A DNA stretch of 64,000 bases from Nilaparvata lugens (taxonomy: Eukaryota; Arthropoda; Insecta; Hemiptera; Delphacidae), in NCBI RefSeq assembly GCF_014356525.2, contig NC_052511.1, positions 33,672,687 through 33,736,686 on the forward strand. The letters are read 5' to 3'. The number at the start of each line of letters is the position of its first letter. Position 1 is the stretch's first letter. A program made the position numbers and the translations under genes. This document shows, in pieces, positions 23,340 to 32,828 of the stretch. The notes beneath the pieces were generated by a model, which saw only the letters and a program-made list of their open reading frames with translations, was not told where the DNA came from and did no database searches.

Positions 23340-24427
23340 CAACCTCACTGCAAAACATAATTTTCAGAAATATCGGGTCATATCCAAGTTGGGAAACCAC
23401 ATTCAGTGGATCATCAGCACTTTTCCATTTTTTTTAAATGGAAAATTCTAATTTTTCATTCTTGTCTCATTGTTGTGTGTTAATCTTTGCTATTCGCCAA
23501 TCAATTATGTTTCTTCTGTTTAAATGAAGAAATGAGACCGCTTTGGTAACTATGTTTCCAACTGTCTATAACGCTTAAAACTGATCAACTAAATCCTATA
23601 ATTTTAATCATGTAATTAAATTTGAAGAATTTACTATCAATCGATCTTTTCTTTTCTAGTTGAAGTTTTGGATCCTACATTAAATTTCTATATTGATTGG
23701 AAAATACTTATCATTAATGTTTGTTGTAGCTATATTAGTTACTCGTTATTGTTGATCAGTTAGTAAGGCTACCTCAGTTTGCTTTTGTGTTTATTTAGTA
23801 AGCCCTATTATATTTTCTTTACATCTTGTAAGTCAATGTGATCTTTCAGCAATGCTATTCATTCAAGTAATTAGAGGAGACAGAAGCACATGTAAATAAT
23901 AATTATTATTCAATCGTTTCGTAGTTTCAGCGTGTATTTTTCTCGTTTTCTGAATCTTGAAATATTTAGTTAAGATTTTTTTTCTGATTCAGTCCTGATC
24001 TTGGATAATGTTTACGAATTTCAAAGTAATCATTAAAAATTTATTCATTTCCATTGGTTTACTGCAGATGTGAAATTAAAACTTTAAAGTGGAAATTCTA
24101 TCCATCATATTGTGTCTTTCAAAATTTTTGTCATGTTTTAAATAGCGAAATTCCTTTTCTAGATTTTATTAGTTCTTAGTGCTATTTTTTAATTATTGGG
24201 TTTACTCACCTTTTGAAACCATACATCGTAGTGAAGCAGTTTCAACATGTAATTTTTTTGCTAGTACTTTCTTCAGCTTCCTGTGTAGTAGTGAGAATGA
24301 TGAAGTGGTGAATATTCTTATCGAATGAATCTGTCAATTATTTATTGAAGTAATTAAGTAATTACTAGTACAACTAATAACTAACTAGTTTCAGTTGTGT
24401 TACACACCACTATCACTTTACTAGAGA
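23340..24427. other. AT-rich stretch, no feature seen
   Basis: No coding signal, palindrome or repeat that I can support. Confidence 0.4.
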
Positions 24428-24442
24428 TTGATATATATATAT

Positions 24443-24484
<42 letters not shown>
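24428..24484. repeat. (TA)n microsatellite
   Basis: Two uninterrupted TA runs separated by one 'aa' step. Confidence 0.95.
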
Positions 24485-24491
<7 letters not shown>

Positions 24492-24827
24492 AATAGCCGT
24501 AACAACTGAAACTAGCTTATCGTAAATTTTCATGGAGTCTCTACAGTTCAATTCAAGTTTATTAAGCTTATTTTTTTCATTATAGAATTTGAATTGAATA
24601 GGCTAGTGGTATTCTATCACCAATCTAATAATATCGTTTGCAGTTACGGATATGTGTAACCGCTTTAATCATATTTACAGGTATACAGAGTGTTCCACGA
24701 AACGTGTAACAGCCGAAGATTCAAATTCAAAGTTTTTTCATCAAAAACAATTACAATACAATAAAGACCATAAACTCTACATTAAATGTTTAATAAAACA
24801 GTAATATTTGCTTATGTCGACCTCAGT

Positions 24828-24950
24828 GCCGGTTAAATTTCAACCGTGATTAATTCCACGAGAAACAATCGGAGAAGCCGATCAGGCTTTTCAAAAACGC
24901 CTTCTCTAATTTGTTCTCGTGAAATTAATCACGGTTAAAATTTAACCGGC
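24828..24950. mobile_element. Hairpin MITE, 37-bp arms
   Basis: The arms 24828-24864 (gccggttaaatttcaacc ...) and 24914-24950 are reverse complements with few mismatches and a 49-bp spacer. A weaker relative occurs around 44605-44680. Confidence 0.75.
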
Positions 24951-25472
24951 TGTTGTCCTACCGGGCCTTAGTTTTTAATATAGAGAATGCGGCATAATAA
25001 TTTCCTTTTTTCAAAACTTTTTAAAACTGATTTTAAGAGTCAGAAGTGTTTTATTTTAACTTCAAAATGCAAGTTTTTAAAGTTTTGTTTCACGTACTTT
25101 TAAAGAGTATATAATGGAGGTGACGTGCCCCACTGTGGATTCACTTAGAGTACCTATTTTTAGTATTTGATATTATCACCCTTTCAAGCTTTGCTTGCAA
25201 ACTTTTGGCAATTACTACCTGTATGTTGCTCTTCAAATCTTGGTGGGTGTTCGAATGGTACACATAGACCCAAGAATCCAAAAAATCTACAGTAAAAAAT
25301 TGCACGGGGGCAAATCAGGAGATCGAGCCGGCCATTGCAAATCGCCTCTAATTGAGATAAGGCATTCTGGGAAGTATTCCTTTAAAACAGCTATTTTGTA
25401 AATCAAAATAGATGGATGGATGAATGGATGAAAATGGAAAGGTCGTCTTAAAGAATCTGTCACACAAAACGA

Positions 25473-25751
25473 TCAGAAAGTCCAAGGGCTGACGAATTTT
25501 CGCGTGCTGAACTTCTTGGAGATAAATTGCAAAATTGAATCTCTCACTGTCTCGATGTTCTCACGTGATCTAATGTGACGTGGAACTTTAGATCTTCTTT
25601 TTTTTACTATTTTTCTAAACGTAGTAACCCATGAAACAATATTGAATTTCCGGTCTGGAACGCGGGCCAACGGGGCTAAATGAAACCGATTCCGAAAGAC
25701 ACGCTGTGCTGGCTGCAACCACTGAACATCCACTCGAAAAGTAGGCCTCAA
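25473..25751 (-). pseudogene. Transposase N-terminal (HTH) fragment
   Basis: The minus-strand frame contains VFRNRFHLAPLARVPDRK, WVTTFRKIV, RSRENIETVRDSI and LQFISKKFSTRK. This is the pattern 'RxFRxxFx..P.xxTI..WVxxFRxTG ... TPENIExVRxxIxxSPxxSxRK' of IS630/Tc1-mariner-class transposases in insects. The fragment ends before the DDE domain and lacks the usual start, so it is inactive. Confidence 0.6.
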
Positions 25752-26026
25752 CTGGTTTTAAAGTTTTGTTTTTGCACAGCTCAGTCGCCATTATGTTCTT
25801 GCATAGCTCAGTCGCCATTATGCATTGGAACAGCGCAAGCTCTGCGCTGTGCAAGAACAAAACTTTAAAATCACGCCTCTAATGCGACTACAAGCACTCC
25901 GCTATGTCATTAACTAACTGAATAGTAAGCATTTCAAAAAAGGAAATTATGATGCCGCACTCTGTGTATAGATTTTTCGTTTTTTTTTTTAAATGTCAAT
26001 AAGTAGAAAACAATTAGTCAAAAACA

Positions 26027-26245
26027 AATTCTCAGGATATGGTTGGAAAGAAGAAGAAAGTCCCAATAGAATTCTTATAATTGGTTCCTTTTATGAGCGC
26101 TCAAAGTTGAAAAAGTACATAGGCCTACGTCGATTACAAAGCCAAATTTCAAACCGTTTGAACGCTCATAAAAAGTTGAAAAAAGAACACATTATAAGAA
26201 TCTTGTTGGAAATTTCTTCCTCTTTCCAACCATATCCTTAGAATT
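26027..26245. mobile_element. Hairpin MITE, about 219 bp
   Basis: The terminal 33 bp from 26027 (aattctcaggatatggttgg ...) are inverted at 26213-26245. The arms stay complementary far inward (gaattcttataat.. with ..attataagaatc; tgagcgctcaaa with tttgaacgctca), leaving a short centre. It is a foldback MITE. Confidence 0.75.
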
Positions 26246-26257
26246 GAATGTTGACTG

Positions 26258-26390
26258 ATTATTCAAATTCAAATTATTTATTTGAATTTTCATTCGTTTA
26301 CAACATTATTGACAATGTGTAAAGAATTTCTGCATTGTGAGCATACACAATTCAACATATATTCAATTATATAAATCACAAATTCATAAA
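26258..26390 (-). repeat. LINE/SINE 3'-end fragment, copy 2
   Basis: Same ordered words as 23155-23235. Presumably a 3'-end remnant of the same retroelement family. Confidence 0.45.
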
Positions 26391-26845
26391 ATACATAAGA
26401 CACTAAATAAGTTTAGTAACAATTATAAGGCTACAAGATCTTTCTAGTTATTGCCGTTTTTCAAAAATATGGAAAAATCCTCGAAAATATCTTGAAAACT
26501 AAGGTCGATATAAAAAATTTTACTCGACATTTTTTGTTGTAAATTGCATGTAGAATCTTATGGTCTTCGGCTGTTACACCTTTCGTGGGACCATCTGTAG
26601 GCCTATCCATGACATAATGTATCCCTCACCATCATAACATAGCTAAAATAAACTTAAATCAAACTTAGTCATCATAAACTTATCTTTCCTTTTCTCTTAT
26701 TATTATTTTTTTTTTGTAGTAAATTAGAAGAACAGTAACAATATAAGTTGTCATACTACGATTTAATTTTTGAACATGTGTTTCGAAGCTGTTCTTTAAT
26801 CTTCTAAATGAAATTTGAAGTGTTTTTTTTCTGAATTAAACTCTT

Positions 26846-27059
26846 AAGGTAACCCGTGCTCCGCAAGGATCTAATCAAAAACTTGACCTACTGAAAACTT
26901 GAAGAATTTAAAATAGACCCATAACCATCCTCTGTAAATTGATAATCTATATGAAAAATTTTAATTTAATCTGTCCAGTAGTTCAGACGTGATGATGCTT
27001 CATTCGTGATTTCCTATCCCGCACGTGCATAAGCCAATTCTTTCCTTTATTATTATAGA
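26846..27059 (-). mobile_element. Short Helitron-like fragment, minus strand
   Basis: On the minus strand it begins 'tctataataataaag' and ends near 'gcggagcacgggttacc'. Both resemble the ends of the larger element at 42899-45612 (TCTATAC..ATAAAA start, ..GAAGCACGGG.. end). The inner text 'actactggacagatt' also matches. The terminal CTAG is missing. Confidence 0.45.
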
Positions 27060-27254
27060 TCCTAACAAAAAATTGAAATGTTTGAAGAATAACCAATTGT
27101 AAATTCTAAAGTAATTATACTAAATTAAAGTACATCTATAACTACAGTAATATTACTACTTGTAAATTAATAATTGAAACCAAAAATAATAGAAGATGTT
27201 CTCTGTTTTTTATTAAATGATTGAGTGAGAAAGGTTGTTTGTGTTTGATTGCAG

Positions 27255-27839
27255 CAACTGCAAGCGAGCTACAGCTCGTACACGTGGCCATCCGCTCCTG
27301 TGTTGGCCTGGTTCCTGTGGGAGCACCGCTTGGAGTTGCCCGGCAAGCACATAGTGGAGTTGGGCTCGGGAACAGCGTTGCCAGGTATCCTAGCAGCCAA
27401 GTGCGGCGCCACCGTCACTCTCACCGAGAGCGCCATCTTGCCCAAAAGTCTGCAACACGTGAGGCGCTGCTGCGAAGTCAACGGCCTCCACTCCAACCAA
27501 GTGCGTGTCATCGGCCTCACCTGGGGCCTCTTCTTGGCCAACACCTTCAGTCTGGGACCCATCGACCTCATCATCGGATCCGACTGTTTCTACGAGCCGT
27601 CTGTCTTTGAAGACATCATTGTCACTGTTACCTTCCTACTCGAGAACAATCCTCAGGCTCGATTCTTGTCTGCCTATCAGGAACGATCTGCCGACTGGTC
27701 CATTGAGCATCTCTTGCACAAGTGGAACTTGCGTTGTGAACATATTCCTCTCAACAGCCTGGGTGCCAGTTCGGGAATCGACATCAACGAGTTGATGCAA
27801 GATCATACTATTCATCTTCTTGAAATCACCAGAGCTTGA
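27255..27839 (+). CDS. METTL23: METTL23, exon 2 (methyltransferase domain)
   Basis: Begins after an attgcag acceptor and encodes 194 residues; with exon 1 the protein is 229 residues. METTL23 is a seven-beta-strand SAM-dependent methyltransferase of the METTL21/23 group, reported to act on histone H3 arginine in mouse. Visible marks: SSYTWPSAPVLAWFLWEH; the SAM loop VELGSGTALPGILAAKCGA; VIGLTWG; LIIGSDCFYEP; and YQERSADWSIEHLLHKW. All are typical of METTL23. GC content and codon use are higher than in the flanking intron. The stop is at 27837-27839, one base before the SLIRP ATG, so this exon is also the immediate leader of the next ORF. Confidence 0.9.
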   Translation, partial: QLQASYSSYTWPSAPVLAWFLWEHRLELPGKHIVELGSGTALPGILAAKCGATVTLTESAILPKSLQHVRRCCEVNGLHSNQVRVIGLTWGLFLANTFSLGPIDLIIGSDCFYEPSVFEDIIVTVTFLLENNPQARFLSAYQERSADWSIEHLLHKWNLRCEHIPLNSLGASSGIDINELMQDHTIHLLEITRA

Positions 27840-27840
27840 A

Positions 27841-28104
27841 ATGGCCTCTGCTGCAAGGAACCTGCACAAGATATTCGTTGGAAACGTGCCATGGACTGTA
27901 GCTCACAACGAGCTGAAGCAATATTTCTCGGAGTTTGGTCACGTTAGCAATGTGTCCGTTGTGTTCGACCGTAACACTGGCATGTCTCGTGGCTATGGAT
28001 TCGTAACATTCAGCCATCAGAACGGATTAGATGCAGCCACCAGTCGCCAGAAGCATTTTCTCGAAGGCAACACTCTGTTTCTCCAGCCAGCCTCTAATAA
28101 CTAG
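27841..28104 (+). CDS. SLIRP: SLIRP-like RNA-binding protein
   Basis: An 87-residue protein that is almost a single RRM: RNP2 KIFVGNVPW at the N-terminus, RNP1 SRGYGFVTF in the middle, short C-terminal tail. This matches SLIRP, the small RRM protein that stabilises mitochondrial mRNAs with LRPPRC. The ATG at 27841 follows the METTL23 TGA by one nucleotide and has a good context (G at -3, G at +4). The frame stays open upstream to 27820 but without an ATG. No promoter space exists, so translation must use reinitiation or a transcript starting inside METTL23 sequence. Drosophila SLIRP1 (CG33714) lies in a dicistronic unit with the acyl-CoA-binding gene CG33713 (from memory), the same neighbour as here. 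Confidence 0.88.
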   Translation: MASAARNLHKIFVGNVPWTVAHNELKQYFSEFGHVSNVSVVFDRNTGMSRGYGFVTFSHQNGLDAATSRQKHFLEGNTLFLQPASNN

Positions 28105-28172
28105 TGTACGTGTGTAGAACTGTCATTGTAGTAGGATTGTTAATTTTGTTTGCTTTTTATATTTGAATTAAA

Positions 28173-28928
28173 ATGGCGGAAGCTGAGGATGATTTGGAAG
28201 TGGAGGATGATGGCTGCGAGGAAATGGACCCCAAGTTCGTAGCCGCCACAATCCATGTAAATATCATTGCACCGTCGTTGAATTCTACACAACTTTTGAA
28301 ATTGTACGCTTACTTCAAACAAGCCAAGTCTGGTCCCTGTAACACGTCTCGGCCTAGTTGGTATGCTATGGAGGCCAAACAGAAATGGGAAGCCTGGAAT
28401 AGTTTGGGAAACATGAGCCGCGAGGAAGCCATGAATAACTATGTAATGTTGGTGGAATCGTTCGATCCAGAATGGAAATCGATATCGAGTGATATGTCTG
28501 AAAATAGTAGCAACCAAAATTGGATCTCTGTCAGTACTATGGCCACAGATGATACTCCCTTAGATGATTCCGACAAAACAGTGTACGATTGGGTGAAAGA
28601 AGGTAACTTTGACATGTATAAAAAGTTTGTGAAGAACGAGGATATCAACAATATCGATGCTGATGGTTTGGGGCTGATACACTGGGCTGCTGATCGGGGA
28701 AATCTGGAAGTGATCAAACATCTTATCAGCAATTTGAAGGCTGATATCGAACTGCGTGATGAGGATGGTCAAACGGCAATTCACTATGCGGCGTCTTGTG
28801 GCCATTTCAATGTGCTCAAGTTTCTCATCGATCAAGGCGCTCAAAAGTCTGTAGAAGATAATGATGGCGTCAAACCCATAGACATTGCCACTGATGACAA
28901 AATCAGAAGTATACTTTATAATAGTTAG
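28173..28928 (+). CDS. ACBD6: ACBD6-like acyl-CoA-binding, ankyrin-repeat protein
   Basis: A 251-residue intact ORF on one exon. After an acidic start comes the acyl-CoA-binding domain (about residues 20-105), with LLKLYAYFKQAKSGPCN, RPSWYAMEAKQKWEAW and NYVMLVESFDPEW. A Ser/Thr-rich linker follows, then at least two ankyrin repeats (about 160-245: GLGLIHWAADRGNLEVIKHL and GQTAIHYAASCGHFNVLKFL). This order is diagnostic of ACBD6, which binds long-chain acyl-CoA and supports N-myristoylation. The start lies 68 nt after the SLIRP stop, with no canonical AATAAA between (only an ATTAAA directly before the ATG). AATAAA follows at 28970-28975. Confidence 0.92.
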   Translation: MAEAEDDLEVEDDGCEEMDPKFVAATIHVNIIAPSLNSTQLLKLYAYFKQAKSGPCNTSRPSWYAMEAKQKWEAWNSLGNMSREEAMNNYVMLVESFDPEWKSISSDMSENSSNQNWISVSTMATDDTPLDDSDKTVYDWVKEGNFDMYKKFVKNEDINNIDADGLGLIHWAADRGNLEVIKHLISNLKADIELRDEDGQTAIHYAASCGHFNVLKFLIDQGAQKSVEDNDGVKPIDIATDDKIRSILYNS

Positions 28929-28969
28929 TTATTATTAGCAAGGGTTGTTTAACTGCTCATGTAGTGTAG

Positions 28970-28975
28970 AATAAA
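28970..28975 (+). terminator. Poly(A) signal AATAAA of the METTL23-SLIRP-ACBD6 unit
   Basis: The first canonical AATAAA on the plus strand after any of the three ORFs; it lies 42 nt after the ACBD6 stop. Confidence 0.6.
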
Positions 28976-29608
28976 ATATATTAATCATGGAGATTGATTG
29001 TGTGTTTGAGATTGATCTGCCTCTTAACTGTTCGTAGCCTATGGTTTGGACTTATAGCCTACTTATATCCAGCCTGTAGTTGGATAAAAACTAGTGAATT
29101 CCTACAGTACGGTATAATGAATTTCAAACATTGAACTTCTCTCGATTAAGATGAAACGAGAGAATGATGATGCTACTGGCGCTGATTCGCAGATGTCATT
29201 ATTATGTATACAACAAGTAGTGACTAATTGTAATGATATCGAGTAACGTGGCTGGCTCAGTTCTGCTGAGTTCTCAGGTTCTCTGTCATGGCTTCAGCAA
29301 GTGAAGTTGTATCACTCATAGGACCCCACTATACAAGCACAATAGACGCGACAGATTTTTCGATTATCAACAGGATGCATTATCTCATGAGGAATGGGGA
29401 TGATATACGAGCGGAATAGATACGCGGCGTGCGCCCATAAGAGGCCATGCATTTTGTTAGCTAGTGGAAAAACTCTGTTGCGTCTATTCTGCTATACAGG
29501 ACACCATACACTGTTATACTCTATCTCGTATTTAAGAACTTGCTTAGTACAAAGTTTTGCATGCCAAGTAAAGGTTATTGGTCTGTGTGTGTATGTGTGT
29601 GTGTGTGT

Positions 29609-29773
29609 AGGTGCGTACAGATAGACGCGCCGCGAACATGAGCAATTCACTTTTAATCAGCTGACTATATCTGTATTTTTACAGAAACGGTAAGATACAG
29701 ATATAAAAAGCTTGGCATCAGCTGATTAAAAGTGAATCGCTCATGTTCGCGGCGCGTATATCTGTACGCACCT
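29609..29773. mobile_element. MITE with AGGTGCGTACAGAT ends
   Basis: Arms of about 55 bp (29609-29663 and 29719-29773) are inverted and nearly identical, containing 'gccgcgaacatgagc' and 'ttcacttttaatcagctga'. It is GC-richer than its surroundings and non-coding. It follows a (GT)n run at 29583-29608. Confidence 0.8.
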
Positions 29774-29817
29774 TTACAACTTTGATAGTGCGTACTTCCA
29801 GTTGGCAGGACGGATTA

Positions 29818-30437
29818 GGGTAACCGTCCACTGGAACCGTATTCAACCGATCCGTTTGGCCGTTGGATCGGACGAATCTGCCGGCCGTTAATTCGGCAGA
29901 ATATGGTCGTACATTGGAACCGTTTACGTCAGTCTAGTTCAGTAGTTGGCTGAACTATTAAATATTGAATTGACTACTATCATAGCCACGAAATTTTTCA
30001 TAAACAACTATATTGAGATTTTGAAAATTGTATAAACAAATATCTACTAAATTAGTTATTTATTACAATAATCTTACCTTCCAATCCAGATTCCTTTGAA
30101 CATCACAAAGATTATATCTTTTGTCTCACATATCCCACAATAGAACATGCTCTTGAACCAAACCTATCAATTTTTCATTGTCCATAGTTACAACATCATT
30201 AAACAGAACAACTTCAAAAACAAATACAAACAAGCCTGTGAAACAATTTTAGGTTAGGAACACTTTGTTGTCTCAGCTCGACTAATCAGTTCGGCCGGAT
30301 AGAGCCGGAAAATCTCATTCAATTCGCATCGACAAATTGATCGGCCGGAGACGGCCGTATGAACCTGTTGGGGGATCGTTCGGTAGTTTTCGGCCGATGC
30401 TAGTTCGGACGAAATCGGTTGCAGTGGACGACCCACT
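29818..30437. mobile_element. Non-autonomous DNA transposon with 'CGTCCACTG' TIRs
   Basis: The left end 29818-29839 (gggtaaccgtccactggaaccg) is mirrored at 30416-30437 (cggttgcagtggacgaccca). Both subterminal parts are rich in cggccg and ccgatc words. No transposase. The TIR style is hAT-like, but that class is a guess. Confidence 0.65.
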
Positions 30438-30668
30438 TTAAACAACTTTTATAAGTACGTTCTACAGACTGGTATTAGTAGTATATCTTAGGTAGTATAT
30501 TGTAGTAGTAGTATATTGAAGGATGATCATCTTACTATATCAGTAGCAACTTATTATTATCCACACCCCAGTGCCACTCCCTCAAGCAGCTAGCTTCTTT
30601 GGAAGCAAAAGCTTCAGACAACTGGACTGGCGAAAACAAATACAGTCATGATACACCTCAGTAGAGCT

Positions 30669-31387
30669 GTAAACCTAGCTCCGCAGTGCAGGCTGGTTGC
30701 TTGGCTGAATCGGACTAGGCGCTGAGACAGCAAATAATAGCAGCGTTGGTGGGAATGCGAGCGGCCGCAGTAAACCTAGCTCCGCAGTGCAGGCTGGATG
30801 CTTGTCTGACTCGGACTAGGCGCTGAGACAGCAAATAATAGCAGCGTTGGTGGGAATGCGAGCGGCCGCAGTAACATCATCCACCCAGCAATGGTCGGCG
30901 TAGTTCCGCCTAGCGGACAGACGAAAGATCAAACCAGTCGGTTATTTGATCCCTCCAGCCAGGCTCAGCCAAGCAGCCGAGACAATAGAACAATGGAGTG
31001 GCGGTCTTATTCGCGTTCATCAGCAGTTTTCTTTCTCACGATTATTTTGATTTGTGTGTGTCAATAATAACTCTAATCACCAGTAAAAAGTTTCCAGAAA
31101 CGTGGTGTACTACCATATTAATGACTTTTCATGATGATTTTTAATTATTCAAAAATATTGTTGACATTCTGAGCCTTCAGGCTAAACTTGGGGTCGCTGA
31201 GAACGAATCTGCAATCAGAATTTCTCTATCACGAAAAATAACGAAAAAAACCCAGCTGTTGATCTTCCGGCAACTGATAACAGTCATCCTGCAATGCGGC
31301 CGAAACACTTCCAAGCCAGACACCCATCTCAAATGACAACAACGCCAAGCTGTGAGAAACCATCCTGCACTGCGGTGCTAGGTTAAC
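30669..31387. mobile_element. TIR element whose left end is tandemly duplicated
   Basis: A 101-bp unit (taaacctagctccgcagtgc ...) occurs at 30670-30770 and 30771-30871 with about four mismatches, followed by a third 'taac'. The inverse of the unit start (gcactgcggtgctaggttaa) closes the element at 31367-31386. The interior is non-coding. Confidence 0.65.
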
Positions 31388-31399
31388 AGCAGCAGACTG

Positions 31400-32828
31400 A
31401 TTAGGCTGGATTGGAATAGCGAAAATAAGCATTTTTGTTTTCATCCGGCTACTTCAGTCCATTAGTGCTTTAGCTTTAGTGCTAGTTGGTTGTGCAGTTA
31501 GTTTGAGGATCAGAGCTAAATGCTTGGGTGGATATATAATAGAAGTGGTACAGTATTTTTTATAATTACAGTAAAACTAACACGATACGAAATTATCTGT
31601 TGGCTAATAATTTATAGGATATAAACATGAAATCTATTAACTCATATAATGATATTAGTGTTATTCACAGCTTCAAAATCTGTGGTAGTCATGGCGTCAA
31701 TTTAAGGATAAGTTATGCCTTATTCTTTAAACTCTCCACTTATAAGTCCACCTCATTAAAACATAAATGTTTTATTGACGTTCAGTAACTGTTTCAATTA
31801 CTTGACAGCACTTATTTTGCTGGTAGAGTACTAGAGCTCAAATTTCGGTGTGTCATGTTTCGGTTCAATTAACTGGGTCTGAATTTGTTAAATCAATTAT
31901 TACCAGACTGATTTACCAAAAAAATACTGTAAGTACTTTCAAAAAACTAAACACAGCAGAGTTAATCAGTGAAACTCCTTTAATTAACATTTCTGAAGTA
32001 GAGAAAAGTGATACTGACTAGCATGCAGCATACGTCCTGTAATGATGCACTTCATCAATGTTTGTCTTAAATTATGACAATTTTATTAGAAAATAGGTTG
32101 GACTGCAACGACATAGTTGAATAGTAGCTATGCTGATTGCACCAAATTAATGTTTTCAAAGTTTTTAATCGTAATTTGTAGTCCGAAATACTCTGCATAC
32201 AGATCCTTAATTTTTGAGAGCTCAATCTATTTTTTCTCTCCCAATCATTTCAATGTGAAGTGTTTTGTAAAAATAATTGAAGAAAACAGAACTGGAATGA
32301 GTTGAAGTTAGAGTTGAAAATTCTTAATAATATAGGCTTATTCTATAGTAAAAGGTGCTACCAAGTACACTGTATATTCTTTTTCAAATCGTTATATTTC
32401 AAGTTATATCTTCGTATGAAAATAATTGGAGTCACATAATTTCATTTCGTTAAATTGTCACTTGTCTCATACAAAATAGGATTTATGTTAAAACATGTTC
32501 AATTGGGAGTAAATATCACAAATACAATATCGATCAACATTTCTTTTTCCTTCATAAAATAGTATTTATCAAATTCAATCGCATGCTTTATAAATGTAAA
32601 TTGAAAATAGAGTAATATGTGAACTTGCTACTGCAAAGAGGTGCAATTAGTAGGCATACAAATTGCACTATTTTCTCAAATCACAAAATATATTCAGTAT
32701 ACTTGGAAAAGCGTAGCTTTCTTGGTCGTTTCTACATTACGTGTTGTACTTTTTGGTTTCCAATAAGAAATTATTATGATAAAAAAAATGTTAAAAATTT
32801 ACAATTAATTGACGAATTAACTTTTATA
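31400..32828. other. AT-rich stretch downstream of URAD, no gene seen
   Basis: Short frames without ATG starts or family resemblance. Nothing else supported. Confidence 0.45.

Larger units (their letters stand above)
24684..26602. mobile_element. Decayed DNA transposon with TIRs (Tc1/mariner-like)
   Basis: The left end (tacagagtgttccacgaaac, gtgtaacagccgaaga) is matched in reverse at the right end near 26563-26602. A second inverted pair, 24979-25016 with 25931-25972 (around 'aatttccttttttcaaaa'), lies inside, so the element is strongly palindromic. It contains a transposase N-terminal remnant (25473-25751, minus strand). A short plus-strand frame near 25300 has GGKSGDRAGH, a type of peptide also seen in insect transposon-derived proteins. 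MITEs at 24828 and 26027 sit within it. Confidence 0.6.
10060..27254 (+). other. METTL23 intron 1 (about 17.2 kb, filled with transposons)
   Basis: It is bounded by the gtaatt donor after 10059 and the ttgattgcag acceptor before 27255. Between them lie the SINE, SLC15 pseudogene, LINEs, tandem duplication, mariner-like element, MITEs and Helitron fragment listed separately. No other host exon in plus orientation that would continue METTL23 was seen. Gaps such as 18.65-19.66 and 23.35-24.4 kb are AT-rich and featureless. Confidence 0.65.

Noticed and set aside
27221..27795. Additional long frames overlapping METTL23 on both strands
   Set aside because: Shadows produced by the higher GC of the real exon; they lack conserved motifs.
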